A DNA stretch of 8,654 bases from an uncultured Bacteroidota bacterium. Lineage in GTDB: Bacteria > Bacteroidota > Bacteroidia > Chitinophagales > Chitinophagaceae. Location of the stretch: assembly GCA_903906615.1 (NCBI GenBank), contig CAIVKT010000052.1, positions 1 to 8,654 of the forward strand, given 5' to 3'. Position 1 is the first letter of the stretch, and each line of letters begins with the position of its first letter. Below, piece by piece: positions 1 through 7,305 of the stretch. Position numbers and translations under genes: made by a program. Below the pieces are notes generated by a model. The model saw nothing but the letters and a program-made list of their open reading frames with translations, made no database searches and was not told the origin of the DNA.

Positions 1-15
1 CCAATCCATCAGTAC

Positions 16-249
16 TTAGTGGTTTCCAGTAGGCCGCTGGTATTGGTTGTTGTCGAACAGCTCTTTAACTCCGTAAGAAGGGTTATTCAATACATACCAC
101 CGGCTTGCATCAATAGGTATCTTGCCGGGTGCATGGAAATTATGCACATCATTTTGAGAGCAGCCACTGAGGCAAACCAGTACCATGCACAGCGTGAGCA
201 TAAAATGCTTTGCCTGTGCTTTATCAATGCAGGATAAGATCTGTTTCAT
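16..249 (-). CDS. Short lipoprotein, possibly the N-terminal stub of a longer protein
   Basis: A 77-residue protein starting at the ATG at 249-247. Residues 1-32 form an export signal with a hydrophobic core and lipobox LSGC (Cys31 or so), so it is probably processed by signal peptidase II and anchored in an envelope membrane. A second start 16 codons in, just before LTLCM, would give a more conventional short signal peptide. The mature part is only about 46 residues and contains RWYVLNNPSYGVKELFDNN, which resembles the opening of discoidin-like domains in Bacteroidota lipoproteins that are much longer. The TAA at 18-16 therefore may be a premature stop; another minus-strand frame stays open to the window edge and reads WKPLSTDGL, so a frameshift is possible but unproven. 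The start lies inside the 3' end of the upstream PPTase gene (26-base overlap), suggesting translational coupling. The function is unknown. Confidence 0.6.
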   Translation of the reverse strand: MKQILSCIDKAQAKHFMLTLCMVLVCLSGCSQNDVHNFHAPGKIPIDASRWYVLNNPSYGVKELFDNNQYQRPTGNH

Positions 250-937
250 AGAACATAATGTTTTCAATATCGCCACCGTAGGCAACACTACAGGTATGCC
301 TGGCGAACTCAAAGCTACGGACGATCCACGAGCCGATGCCGCTTTCTTCGGTAACAATGTGGCGGCCATCTATACATGGGATAGGCAGCAGCTCGTCCAT
401 CACTGTGCCATTAGCCTTGATTACAGATTCTTTTCGTGTCCATAAAGAGTAGAATGCGGCGCGCGGGTCCCAATGTTCTTCTATGTTGCTGATCTCTTTT
501 GGAGTGAAGTATTGCGGCAGCATTTCGGTAAATGCGAAATGCCTGTCGTTGTACTCTATATCTATGCCCAGTGGCGTATTGGCTATGGCAATGACCACCC
601 AACTGCCGGAATGGGATACATTGAAATACAGGGCAGCGTGGTTTTGCAGTAAGGGCTTGTTGTGCGGCCCTGTCGTTAATTGAATATCCGCAGCAGGGAT
701 GCCGGTGTATGTGCACAGGATAGACCGTAAGGCATTGCGGCTTGTAATATGGAGCTGCCTCTGCTCCGCATTAGCATACGCATCAGCCCGCTTTTGCTCT
801 GCCGTGGTTAGTACATTAGGGATGTGTGCCGCCATTGCCGGTATGCGCCATATGTGCAGGTTCTCTGCAGTTAGCTCTGTGCCAGTTGGCTGTTGCCACT
901 TTGGCTTGTTTATGTTGTCGCAATGTACGCTCTGCAT
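224..937 (-). CDS. Sfp-type 4'-phosphopantetheinyl transferase
   Basis: This 237-residue protein belongs to the Sfp/HetI/AcpT superfamily, which moves the 4'-phosphopantetheine arm of CoA onto a serine of acyl, peptidyl or aryl carrier proteins in the cytoplasm. Visible signatures in order: YFNVSHSGSWVVIAIA (about 104-119; the SHS motif binds CoA), GIDIE (124-128; Asp126 and Glu128 are Mg2+ ligands) and LWTRKESVIKANG (165-177; the W-[TC]-x-K-E-x-x-x-K signature). The length is typical for two-lobed Sfp-type enzymes, as opposed to the ~120-residue AcpS type. The start is six bases after the stop of the polysaccharide deacetylase gene, indicating cotranscription; no Shine-Dalgarno is evident, as usual in this phylum. 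No carrier protein, NRPS or PKS gene is in the window, so its substrate (primary fatty acid ACP or a pigment/secondary metabolite system) cannot be deduced. The family call is firm. Confidence 0.93.
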   Translation of the reverse strand: MQSVHCDNINKPKWQQPTGTELTAENLHIWRIPAMAAHIPNVLTTAEQKRADAYANAEQRQLHITSRNALRSILCTYTGIPAADIQLTTGPHNKPLLQNHAALYFNVSHSGSWVVIAIANTPLGIDIEYNDRHFAFTEMLPQYFTPKEISNIEEHWDPRAAFYSLWTRKESVIKANGTVMDELLPIPCIDGRHIVTEESGIGSWIVRSFEFARHTCSVAYGGDIENIMFYETDLILH

Positions 938-943
938 ATATGC

Positions 944-1768
944 TTAGTGATTACCGAAGCCAAATTTTGGTGTCCACTTTTCGATCATATCTTTTACCGA
1001 GGCATTGGCATAGATAATGTCGCGGATCTTGGACCTGCGGGCATTTTGCGGGGATATGTAGCCGGTAAGCACCTTAGTTTTAAAGGTGTCCATGGTGTCC
1101 ATATTATTGATCTCGATGCGGGGCAGGCGATAGGGGTTGGATGATGGGTATAGCTTGCCGGAGTGTACGGAGTAAGCGAATTTATAACCTGCCAGCTTCA
1201 ACTGGTCGAGTACGTTCTTATTATAGATGCCGTAAGGGAATGCAAACTCATCCACCAGAGTACCGAGGTTTTGTTCAATGAGGGCTTTGCTTATCCTTAC
1301 TTCTTCGGCCAGCGCTTTTAAGTCTATGATGGTCATCTTTACGTGGTTATTGCCGTGCGATTGTATAGACCAGCCATTAGCAGAAAGCGTACTGATCTCC
1401 TCCCACGAAAGCTGGCGGTCGTGGTTCACAAAAGCAAAGTCTTTTAGGCCATAGGCGTGGCCGATGTATGCTGTGGAGAGGAACAGGGTAGCCGTAAAGC
1501 CATACTCCGACAGCACTTTCAGTCCGTGAGTGTACAGGGAGTGGTAGCCATCATCGAAGGTGAAGAGCACATGCTTGCCTTGCGGCTTTTTCTTTTTGAG
1601 CAATAGGTCCCTCAATTCCTGCACAGTTACAGATGTATAGCCTTCGCTGTGCAGCCAGGCTGCCTGCTCTTTGAATGCAGATAAAGAAACAGATACATTC
1701 CTTGTCTGTGCAAGGGGCTGATCATCAATAGCGTGATAATTCAATACCGGTATGCCTGAAAAACTCAT
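944..1768 (-). CDS. Polysaccharide deacetylase (NodB homology domain, carbohydrate esterase 4)
   Basis: A 274-residue protein with the CE4/NodB fold, which removes N- or O-acetyl groups from sugar polymers using a divalent metal. Motif 1 is TFDDG (70-74; Asp72 presumed base, Asp73 metal ligand), motif 2 is SHGNNH (137-142; His138 and His142 metal ligands), and motif 3 is the FAFPYG form (175-180), in which the usual Arg of RxPYG is replaced, as in the PgaB/IcaB-like branch. An N-terminal PVLNYHAI stretch (7-14) is also typical of that branch, and RLPRIEI (214-220) resembles the closing strand. There is no signal peptide and an in-frame stop sits two codons upstream of the ATG, so the protein cannot extend to gain one; a cytoplasmic enzyme or an unusual export route follows. 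It lies 21 bases after the chimeric gene and 6 before the PPTase gene. The substrate is unknown: peptidoglycan, exopolysaccharide or a small glycolipid are all possible. Confidence 0.9.
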   Translation of the reverse strand: MSFSGIPVLNYHAIDDQPLAQTRNVSVSLSAFKEQAAWLHSEGYTSVTVQELRDLLLKKKKPQGKHVLFTFDDGYHSLYTHGLKVLSEYGFTATLFLSTAYIGHAYGLKDFAFVNHDRQLSWEEISTLSANGWSIQSHGNNHVKMTIIDLKALAEEVRISKALIEQNLGTLVDEFAFPYGIYNKNVLDQLKLAGYKFAYSVHSGKLYPSSNPYRLPRIEINNMDTMDTFKTKVLTGYISPQNARRSKIRDIIYANASVKDMIEKWTPKFGFGNH

Positions 1769-1789
1769 AGTTTATTATTGTTGCCCTTT

Positions 1790-3604
<1,815 letters not shown>

Positions 3605-3616
3605 TTTTTAAAAGCT

Positions 3617-3982
3617 TTATATCGAATCAAAATCCTCATTCAGCGCTTCTCTTCTTGTAAACAAAAATTTCTTCCTGCCGCGCGATAAATAATTTGTTCC
3701 ACCCAGGAAGATGAGTACGCCCAGCCACAACAAAGGAAAGAAGATCAGTGCGAATATCGGGAAGATGGTATACTCCATCACCCACAATATTTTTAAATTC
3801 TTTGTGGCCTTTTTCGAAGAGATGATTTCAGTTAATACCAGGATGATAAAGATCGCTTCAAGCAATAAACCTGCCCCGATCATTAGTTTAGCACCGGAGT
3901 AGTGCTGTATTTTAAAGAGGATGCCCATTGCTAGTATAGCCAAGCCGAAGTAAAACGGTATTTCTAGCTTAGTGAATTTCAT
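3617..3982 (-). CDS. Small four-helix membrane protein, GldL-N-terminus-like
   Basis: A 121-residue protein that is mostly hydrophobic, with likely membrane segments at about 9-23, 32-52, 66-82 and 83-98 and a charged C-terminal tail (RGRKKFLFTRREALNEDFDS). The segment ILFKIQHYSGAKLMIGAG (21-38) matches the signature seen at the N-terminus of the gliding/type IX secretion protein GldL and in short stand-alone relatives common in Bacteroidota. It lacks the long periplasmic C-terminal domain of GldL, so it is not GldL itself, and its function is unknown. It follows pyrB by 22 bases and precedes the chimeric gene by 12, consistent with cotranscription. Assignment as an integral membrane protein is firm; the GldL-like label is from pattern recognition only. 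Confidence 0.8.
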   Translation of the reverse strand: MKFTKLEIPFYFGLAILAMGILFKIQHYSGAKLMIGAGLLLEAIFIILVLTEIISSKKATKNLKILWVMEYTIFPIFALIFFPLLWLGVLIFLGGTNYLSRGRKKFLFTRREALNEDFDSI

Positions 3983-4004
3983 ACAGCAAGGTTTAAGAAA
4001 GAAT

Positions 4005-4934
4005 TTACTCCAGCTCCCTTTTTCCCGACAACAGGTAGATCACCGCCATGCGTATGGCCACGCCATTCTCCACCTGGTCCAGTATAATGGATTGTTTGGA
4101 GTCAGCTACGTCCGAGTTGATTTCCACGCCGCGGTTGATGGGGCCGGGGTGCATGATCACTATATCTTTTTTCAGGCTGTCCAGCATCTGCTTGTTCACG
4201 CCATAGTATAGTGCGTATTCGCGCAGGGTAGAGAAGAGGGGTTTATGCTGGCGCTCCAGTTGTATGCGCAGTACATTGGCCACGTCGCACCATTCCAGCG
4301 CTTTCTTTATATTGTATTCCACCCGTACTCCCAGCGATTCTATGTGCTTGGGTATTAGCGTAGGCGGCCCGGCCACAGTCACTTTTGCGCCCAGTTTATT
4401 GAGGCAGTATATATTGCTCAGCGCCACTCTGCTGTGCATGATGTCGCCCAGTATAGTGATGTGTTTTCCTTTCAGGTCGCCTATCTTTTCGCGCATCGAG
4501 TAGGCATCCAGCAACGCCTGTGTGGGGTGTTCATTAATGCCGTCTCCGGCGTTCACTATACTGGCATCTATGTGGTTGGCCAGGAACCAGGGCGCACCGC
4601 TGGCCGAGTGCCGCATCACTACCATATCCACCTTCATGGCCAGTATGTTGTTCACCGTATCTACCAGCGTTTCGCCTTTAGATACTGATGAGCCTGATGC
4701 CGAGAAGTTGACCACATCTGCACCCAGTCGCTTTTCGGCCAGCTCAAAGGAGAGGCGTGTACGTGTGGAGTTCTCAAAGAATATATTGGCTACTGTAATG
4801 TCCCGTAGGGTAGGTACTTTCTTGGTCTGCCGCTGTAGCACCTGCTTGAATTTATCTGCTGTCTGAAATATCTGCTCAATGTCAGTAACATTCAGTTCTT
4901 TGATACCCAGCAGATGTTTTACAGATAGCGACAT
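4005..4934 (-). CDS. pyrB: Aspartate carbamoyltransferase, catalytic chain
   Basis: This cytoplasmic enzyme makes N-carbamoyl-L-aspartate from carbamoyl phosphate and L-aspartate, the committed step of pyrimidine synthesis. At 309 residues it is of normal length. The carbamoyl-phosphate site STRTR (56-60), the SKGET loop (85-89, with the Lys that reaches in from a neighbouring subunit), MRHSASGAP (107-114), HPTQALLD (136-143), ILGDIMHSRV (161-170) and MHPGPINRGVEI (261-272) are all present, the last separating it clearly from ornithine carbamoyltransferase. No pyrI regulatory chain gene is next to it; pyrR lies 37 bases upstream on the same strand, so control is more likely at gene expression than by a PyrI subunit, although pyrI could lie elsewhere. 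Nothing looks damaged. Confidence 0.97.
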   Translation of the reverse strand: MSLSVKHLLGIKELNVTDIEQIFQTADKFKQVLQRQTKKVPTLRDITVANIFFENSTRTRLSFELAEKRLGADVVNFSASGSSVSKGETLVDTVNNILAMKVDMVVMRHSASGAPWFLANHIDASIVNAGDGINEHPTQALLDAYSMREKIGDLKGKHITILGDIMHSRVALSNIYCLNKLGAKVTVAGPPTLIPKHIESLGVRVEYNIKKALEWCDVANVLRIQLERQHKPLFSTLREYALYYGVNKQMLDSLKKDIVIMHPGPINRGVEINSDVADSKQSIILDQVENGVAIRMAVIYLLSGKRELE

Positions 4935-4971
4935 ATTTTATAGATCAGTGGTTTTTAGCTTCTTAATTTCG

Positions 4972-5505
4972 TTATACTTTATCTATCAGCACTACTTCGT
5001 CCTTACCGTCTTTTTCTTTCCAGTACACTATTACTCTTTGCGTCAGTATCGTATCCACGGTATGGCCTATGTAGTCGGGCTGTATAGGCAACTCCCGGCT
5101 GAAACGGCGGTCGATCAGGGTCAGTAGTTCTACCTTTTCCGGTCGGCCAAAATCCAGCAGTGCGTCCATTGCCGAGCGTATGGTACGGCCGGTATACAGC
5201 ACATCGTCTACCAGTATCACCTGCTTGCCTTCTATGGTAAAGGGCATATTGGTATCAGCCGGTATATGGATATTCCTGCTCTGCACATCATCCCTGTAAA
5301 AGGTGATATCGAGTGTTCCGTAGTCTATATGCTTATTGCCGGTTATTTGTTTCACCAGCCCGGCTATACGGTCTGATAACAGTATGCCACGCGGCTGTAT
5401 GCCGATGATGGCCGTATTTTTAAAAGAAAGGTGGTTTTCAACCAGCTGATGAGCCAGTCGCTGTAGTGTTATATTCAGCTGATCCTTGTTGAGGAGGGTC
5501 TTCAT
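4972..5505 (-). CDS. pyrR: Bifunctional pyrimidine regulator PyrR / uracil phosphoribosyltransferase
   Basis: A 177-residue protein of the type I phosphoribosyltransferase family. PyrR of Gram-positive bacteria binds leader RNA of pyr mRNAs when UMP/UTP is high and also makes UMP from uracil and PRPP. The PRPP-binding signature VILVDDVLYTGRT (96-108), the IGIQPRG loop (34-40), the ITFYRDD segment (67-73) and the PyrR-specific LIDRRFSRELP (130-140) with DYIGHTVDT are all seen, which distinguishes it from Upp-type uracil phosphoribosyltransferases. It is the first gene of the minus-strand run and sits directly before pyrB, the classical association. Its upstream region holds two copies of a motif that resembles the PyrR RNA target loop (see repeat). 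Enzymatic identity is firm; RNA binding in this phylum is inferred. Confidence 0.95.
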   Translation of the reverse strand: MKTLLNKDQLNITLQRLAHQLVENHLSFKNTAIIGIQPRGILLSDRIAGLVKQITGNKHIDYGTLDITFYRDDVQSRNIHIPADTNMPFTIEGKQVILVDDVLYTGRTIRSAMDALLDFGRPEKVELLTLIDRRFSRELPIQPDYIGHTVDTILTQRVIVYWKEKDGKDEVVLIDKV

Positions 5506-5514
5506 TTTACGTGG

Positions 5515-5522
5515 TAAAGATA
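5515..5522 (-). promoter_or_regulatory. Weak -7-like element before pyrR
   Basis: On the minus strand this reads TATCTTTA, one base short of the Bacteroidota -7 consensus TAnnTTTG. It is only about ten bases from the pyrR start and no TTTG -33 element lies at the right distance upstream. If real, it would give an almost leaderless pyrR mRNA and exclude the upstream repeats from the transcript. Low confidence. Confidence 0.15.
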
Positions 5523-5533
5523 AATGATTTGTT

Positions 5534-5563
5534 GAGAAGTTTTTATCCTTTCTCTAAAAACCT
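5534..5563 (-). promoter_or_regulatory. AU-rich hairpin with an alternative pairing in the putative pyrR leader
   Basis: In the minus-strand sense, arm 5563-5555 (AGGTTTTTA) pairs with 5545-5537 (TAAAAACTT), giving nine pairs including one G-U around a nine-base loop (GAGAAAGGA). The loop bases GAGAA (5554-5550) can instead pair with TTCTC (5538-5534), which lie immediately after the first stem. With no connecting bases the two pairings probably exclude each other, so this could be a two-state leader. The hairpin consumes the end of the nearer 12-base repeat. There is no U-run afterwards, so it is not a normal intrinsic terminator. The region is AT-rich and chance pairing is possible. Confidence 0.3.
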
Positions 5564-5589
5564 CCCTGCAATTTGTGAAACCTCCCTGC
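5558..5589. repeat. Two direct copies of AAACCTCCCTGC, 20 bases apart, upstream of pyrR
   Basis: Perfect 12-base copies lie at 5558-5569 and 5578-5589, with similarity continuing into the next bases (ATnnG). The spacing of exactly 20 bases is close to two helical turns, as expected for paired protein sites on DNA. Read on the pyrR strand each copy is GCAGGGAGGTTT; its CAGGGAGGTT part fits the CNGNGAGGYU portion of the known PyrR-binding RNA consensus (ARUCCNGNGAGGYU), although the ARUC half that forms the 5' side of the stem is not present. It could be an RNA or a DNA control site for pyrRB. GGGAGG is too far from the start to act as a ribosome binding site. Confidence 0.55.
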
Positions 5590-5599
5590 CATATGATAA

Positions 5600-5613
5600 T
5601 TGTAATTTTACAA
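5600..5613. promoter_or_regulatory. Palindrome TTGTAA-TT-TTACAA in the divergent region
   Basis: Two six-base arms (5600-5605 and 5608-5613) are perfect reverse complements around a two-base centre. It lies between the two divergent genes, about 46 bases before the rightward start and 95 before pyrR, where an operator for a dimeric regulator would be expected. It does not match the FNR or CRP consensus that I know. The AT-rich context makes chance occurrence fairly likely. Confidence 0.3.
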
Positions 5614-5633
5614 AGCGGAAAAGGGAAATGTGG

Positions 5634-5641
5634 TAATTTTG
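5634..5641 (+). promoter_or_regulatory. Bacteroidota-type -7 promoter element before the NTF2-like gene
   Basis: TAATTTTG matches the TAnnTTTG consensus of the Bacteroidota housekeeping sigma factor in every fixed position. It ends 17 bases before the ATG at 5659, implying a leader of about a dozen bases. No convincing TTTG -33 box is present; the closest is TTTA at 5607-5610 with a spacer of 23, overlapping the palindrome, so a regulator at the palindrome would also affect this promoter. Confidence 0.35.
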
Positions 5642-5658
5642 GGCTTTGAACCGGTGCC

Positions 5659-6096
5659 ATGAAAACTTTGCTTTCCCCCATACTATCTATTAATGATTTT
5701 TTTGCAACATATGCCCACGCTCTTGAAGGTTACGATACCAAAACCATGGCGTTCCTGTACAACAGCCCTTGTACTATGATCTCCGACGATACCACTACTG
5801 TATTCAATGACCCCAGTAAGCTGGAAGGCTTTTTTAATGTGGGCGCAGGGTTTTACAGGCAGTTTGGTATTGTACATGTGCGCCCCCAGGTATGGACAAA
5901 ACGCGACTGGACCGGGAAGATCATGAATGTGAAGGTAAACTGGCAGTATTTTGACGGGCTTAATGCGCCTGTATACGACTGTGACTACCAATATGTACTC
6001 AAAACAGACAAGCACGGCCAATGGAAGATCATCCTGTCGGTATCCCTCAATGAAAAGGAGCGGGTAGATGCCTGGAAGAAAAAGGCAGGGCTGTAG
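5659..6096 (+). CDS. NTF2/SnoaL-like domain protein
   Basis: A 145-residue protein without signal peptide or membrane segment. The pattern of an N-terminal helix pair (INDFFATYAHALEGYDTKTMAFLY, about 11-34, not all contiguous in the motif), a short segment PCTMISDD (37-44), a helix with DPSKLEGFF (51-59), and then long strands (VHVRPQVWTK; IMNVKVNWQYFD; DYQYVLKTDKHGQWKIILSVS) is that of the NTF2-like cone fold, which includes SnoaL cyclases, steroid isomerases and many proteins of unknown role. I see no family-specific catalytic signature, so the activity is unknown. It is the first of four plus-strand genes and faces away from pyrR across a 153-base control region with a -7 promoter match. 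The ATG follows that element closely, supporting the chosen start. Confidence 0.75.
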   Translation: MKTLLSPILSINDFFATYAHALEGYDTKTMAFLYNSPCTMISDDTTTVFNDPSKLEGFFNVGAGFYRQFGIVHVRPQVWTKRDWTGKIMNVKVNWQYFDGLNAPVYDCDYQYVLKTDKHGQWKIILSVSLNEKERVDAWKKKAGL

Positions 6097-6145
6097 GAGC
6101 CACTTCACCGATAAATCGTAACTTGATCTCAATTTTCAAAACGCT

Positions 6146-6520
6146 ATGAGAAATCAGAAGGTTGGCGGGTACCAGTTGCTGGTGTATATAGCTTACGGCT
6201 TTTTTATATTGCTGGGGCTTTCCTGGTTTTTAATGACCTTAAAGAATGGCCATTTCAATTTTATGGCATTTTTCATAGTCGCTGCATTTGGTTCGCAGGT
6301 CTACTACCGGCATATTTTCACCAACCTTATCTTCGGTATTTTATGCCTCGTGGGGTCTGTCTTTTGCCTGATGGAGGTCATCAGTATATTCGATCTCATG
6401 GCAAAGGGTGCCGAGTTCGATGGCCCGGTCAAGTCCTTAATAGCATTATCTTTGGTAAGTATTGTTATGTCGGGCATACTGATCTTTAGCTATACCAAAC
6501 TTAGCTTTAAGGATAAATAA
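6146..6520 (+). CDS. Small hypothetical four-helix membrane protein
   Basis: A 124-residue hydrophobic protein with likely membrane segments at about 10-32, 37-52, 57-80 and 96-116, a positively charged start (MRNQK) and a charged end (SFKDK). No known family is recognised. There is no lipobox and no catalytic motif. It lies 49 bases after the NTF2-like gene and 31 before the lipoprotein gene, so it is probably cotranscribed with them. Codon use looks like that of the neighbours and the frame is clean, so it appears to be a real gene. Confidence 0.75.
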   Translation: MRNQKVGGYQLLVYIAYGFFILLGLSWFLMTLKNGHFNFMAFFIVAAFGSQVYYRHIFTNLIFGILCLVGSVFCLMEVISIFDLMAKGAEFDGPVKSLIALSLVSIVMSGILIFSYTKLSFKDK

Positions 6521-6551
6521 TTGATACACCTGCATTACCCAAAAACTGTTT

Positions 6552-7274
6552 ATGAAAAGTAACAGACACTTACTGCTTTTTCTCTTCGTGCTGCTGTGCG
6601 CCGCTGCCGCATGCAAGAAAAAAAGTCTCAATACCGCAGCTATTAAGATCGCCACTATCGACTACAGCCATGGCGGAGAACTCGAGCATTACAGAATCAT
6701 TTACGATGCTTATAACAACGTGGATACGATGACCATCACCGGTGCAGGCAGTGCGGCCGGGCATAATGGGTTCAATGCGTTTAAATATTTTGGATCTTCT
6801 TACTCCATCACCAATGAAACAAACAATATAACCACTGTGTACGCCAATACTGCCGGTGTCATACTGGATGTAATGAATACCTCCGATTCTTTCAGCTTCA
6901 TATATAGTGGCACCCAGCTTGCACAGTTGTACGACTGGTCTTATGCTGCCAATTCGCTTTTGAGCACAGCTCAATATACATGGACAAACGGCGATGTTTC
7001 GGCTATTTACTCCGGTTCCTCCACACAAACCTATGATTACAACACCGGTAAGCCCGGCCAGATCGGTGACCCGACCCGGGTAAGGCAGTTCCTGGCTGTT
7101 GGGCTACCTTATACTAAAACCAGCCACCTGCCAGCAGATATGTATGTCAATGGCACCTGGCAGGAAAAATACTACTATACATTTGATGGCCAGGGCCGTA
7201 TCAGTCAATTACAGTTGGTGACGAATAATGCCCCAACTACAGATACAGCAGTTTATCAATACACTTACTACTAA
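6552..7274 (+). CDS. Bacteroidota lipoprotein, DUF4595-like
   Basis: A 240-residue exported lipoprotein. Residues 1-20 form a signal peptide (basic MKSNRH, Leu/Phe-rich core) ending in the lipobox AAAAC with Cys21 followed by three lysines. The mature part is rich in Tyr, Thr, Asn and Gly, and carries repeated short strand pairs of the type YTWTNGDVSAIY (about 141-152), TQTYDYNTGKPGQ and YYTFDGQGRISQL (about 207-219). These YD-like hairpins, reminiscent of RHS repeats, are usual for DUF4595 and related Bacteroidota lipoproteins of about 250-300 residues. The family has no established function; surface location is likely but the charge after Cys (KKK, not a negatively charged export signal) argues for periplasm-facing anchoring. 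The gap to the next gene is 28 bases. Confidence 0.8.
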   Translation: MKSNRHLLLFLFVLLCAAAACKKKSLNTAAIKIATIDYSHGGELEHYRIIYDAYNNVDTMTITGAGSAAGHNGFNAFKYFGSSYSITNETNNITTVYANTAGVILDVMNTSDSFSFIYSGTQLAQLYDWSYAANSLLSTAQYTWTNGDVSAIYSGSSTQTYDYNTGKPGQIGDPTRVRQFLAVGLPYTKTSHLPADMYVNGTWQEKYYYTFDGQGRISQLQLVTNNAPTTDTAVYQYTYY

Positions 7275-7302
7275 GATTTAGCAATTCTATAAAGACGATC
7301 TT

Positions 7303-7305
7303 TTG
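7303..7305 (+). promoter_or_regulatory. TTG start codon of the metal transporter gene
   Basis: No in-frame ATG or GTG exists between the TAG at 7279-7281 and the TTG at 7303. Starting at the first downstream ATG would cut the first membrane helix in half and remove conserved hydrophobic residues, so TTG is the best start. No clear ribosome binding site precedes it, as for its neighbours. Confidence 0.65.

Noticed and set aside
250..369. Upstream in-frame start (369) for the left-edge lipoprotein
   Set aside because: It would place 40 non-signal residues before the lipobox region and overlap deeply with the PPTase gene; the ATG at 249 gives a normal export signal.
3617..3982. Calling the small membrane protein GldL
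   Set aside because: Only the N-terminal membrane signature is similar; the long C-terminal part of GldL and the other gld genes are absent.
5534..5561. H-type pseudoknot in the pyrR leader
   Set aside because: The two stems abut with zero bases in the loops that would have to cross the grooves, which is sterically implausible; alternative hairpins are the better reading.
5562..5589. GGGAGG on the minus strand as a Shine-Dalgarno for pyrR
   Set aside because: It lies more than 50 bases upstream of the pyrR start, and genes here generally lack such sites.
5558..5589. CRISPR-like repeats
   Set aside because: There are only two 12-base copies with an 8-base spacer; this is too short and too few for an array.
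5683..6132. Long minus-strand open frame opposite the NTF2-like gene
   Set aside because: The composition is erratic, there is no domain, and the plus-strand frame has a plausible fold, start and promoter.
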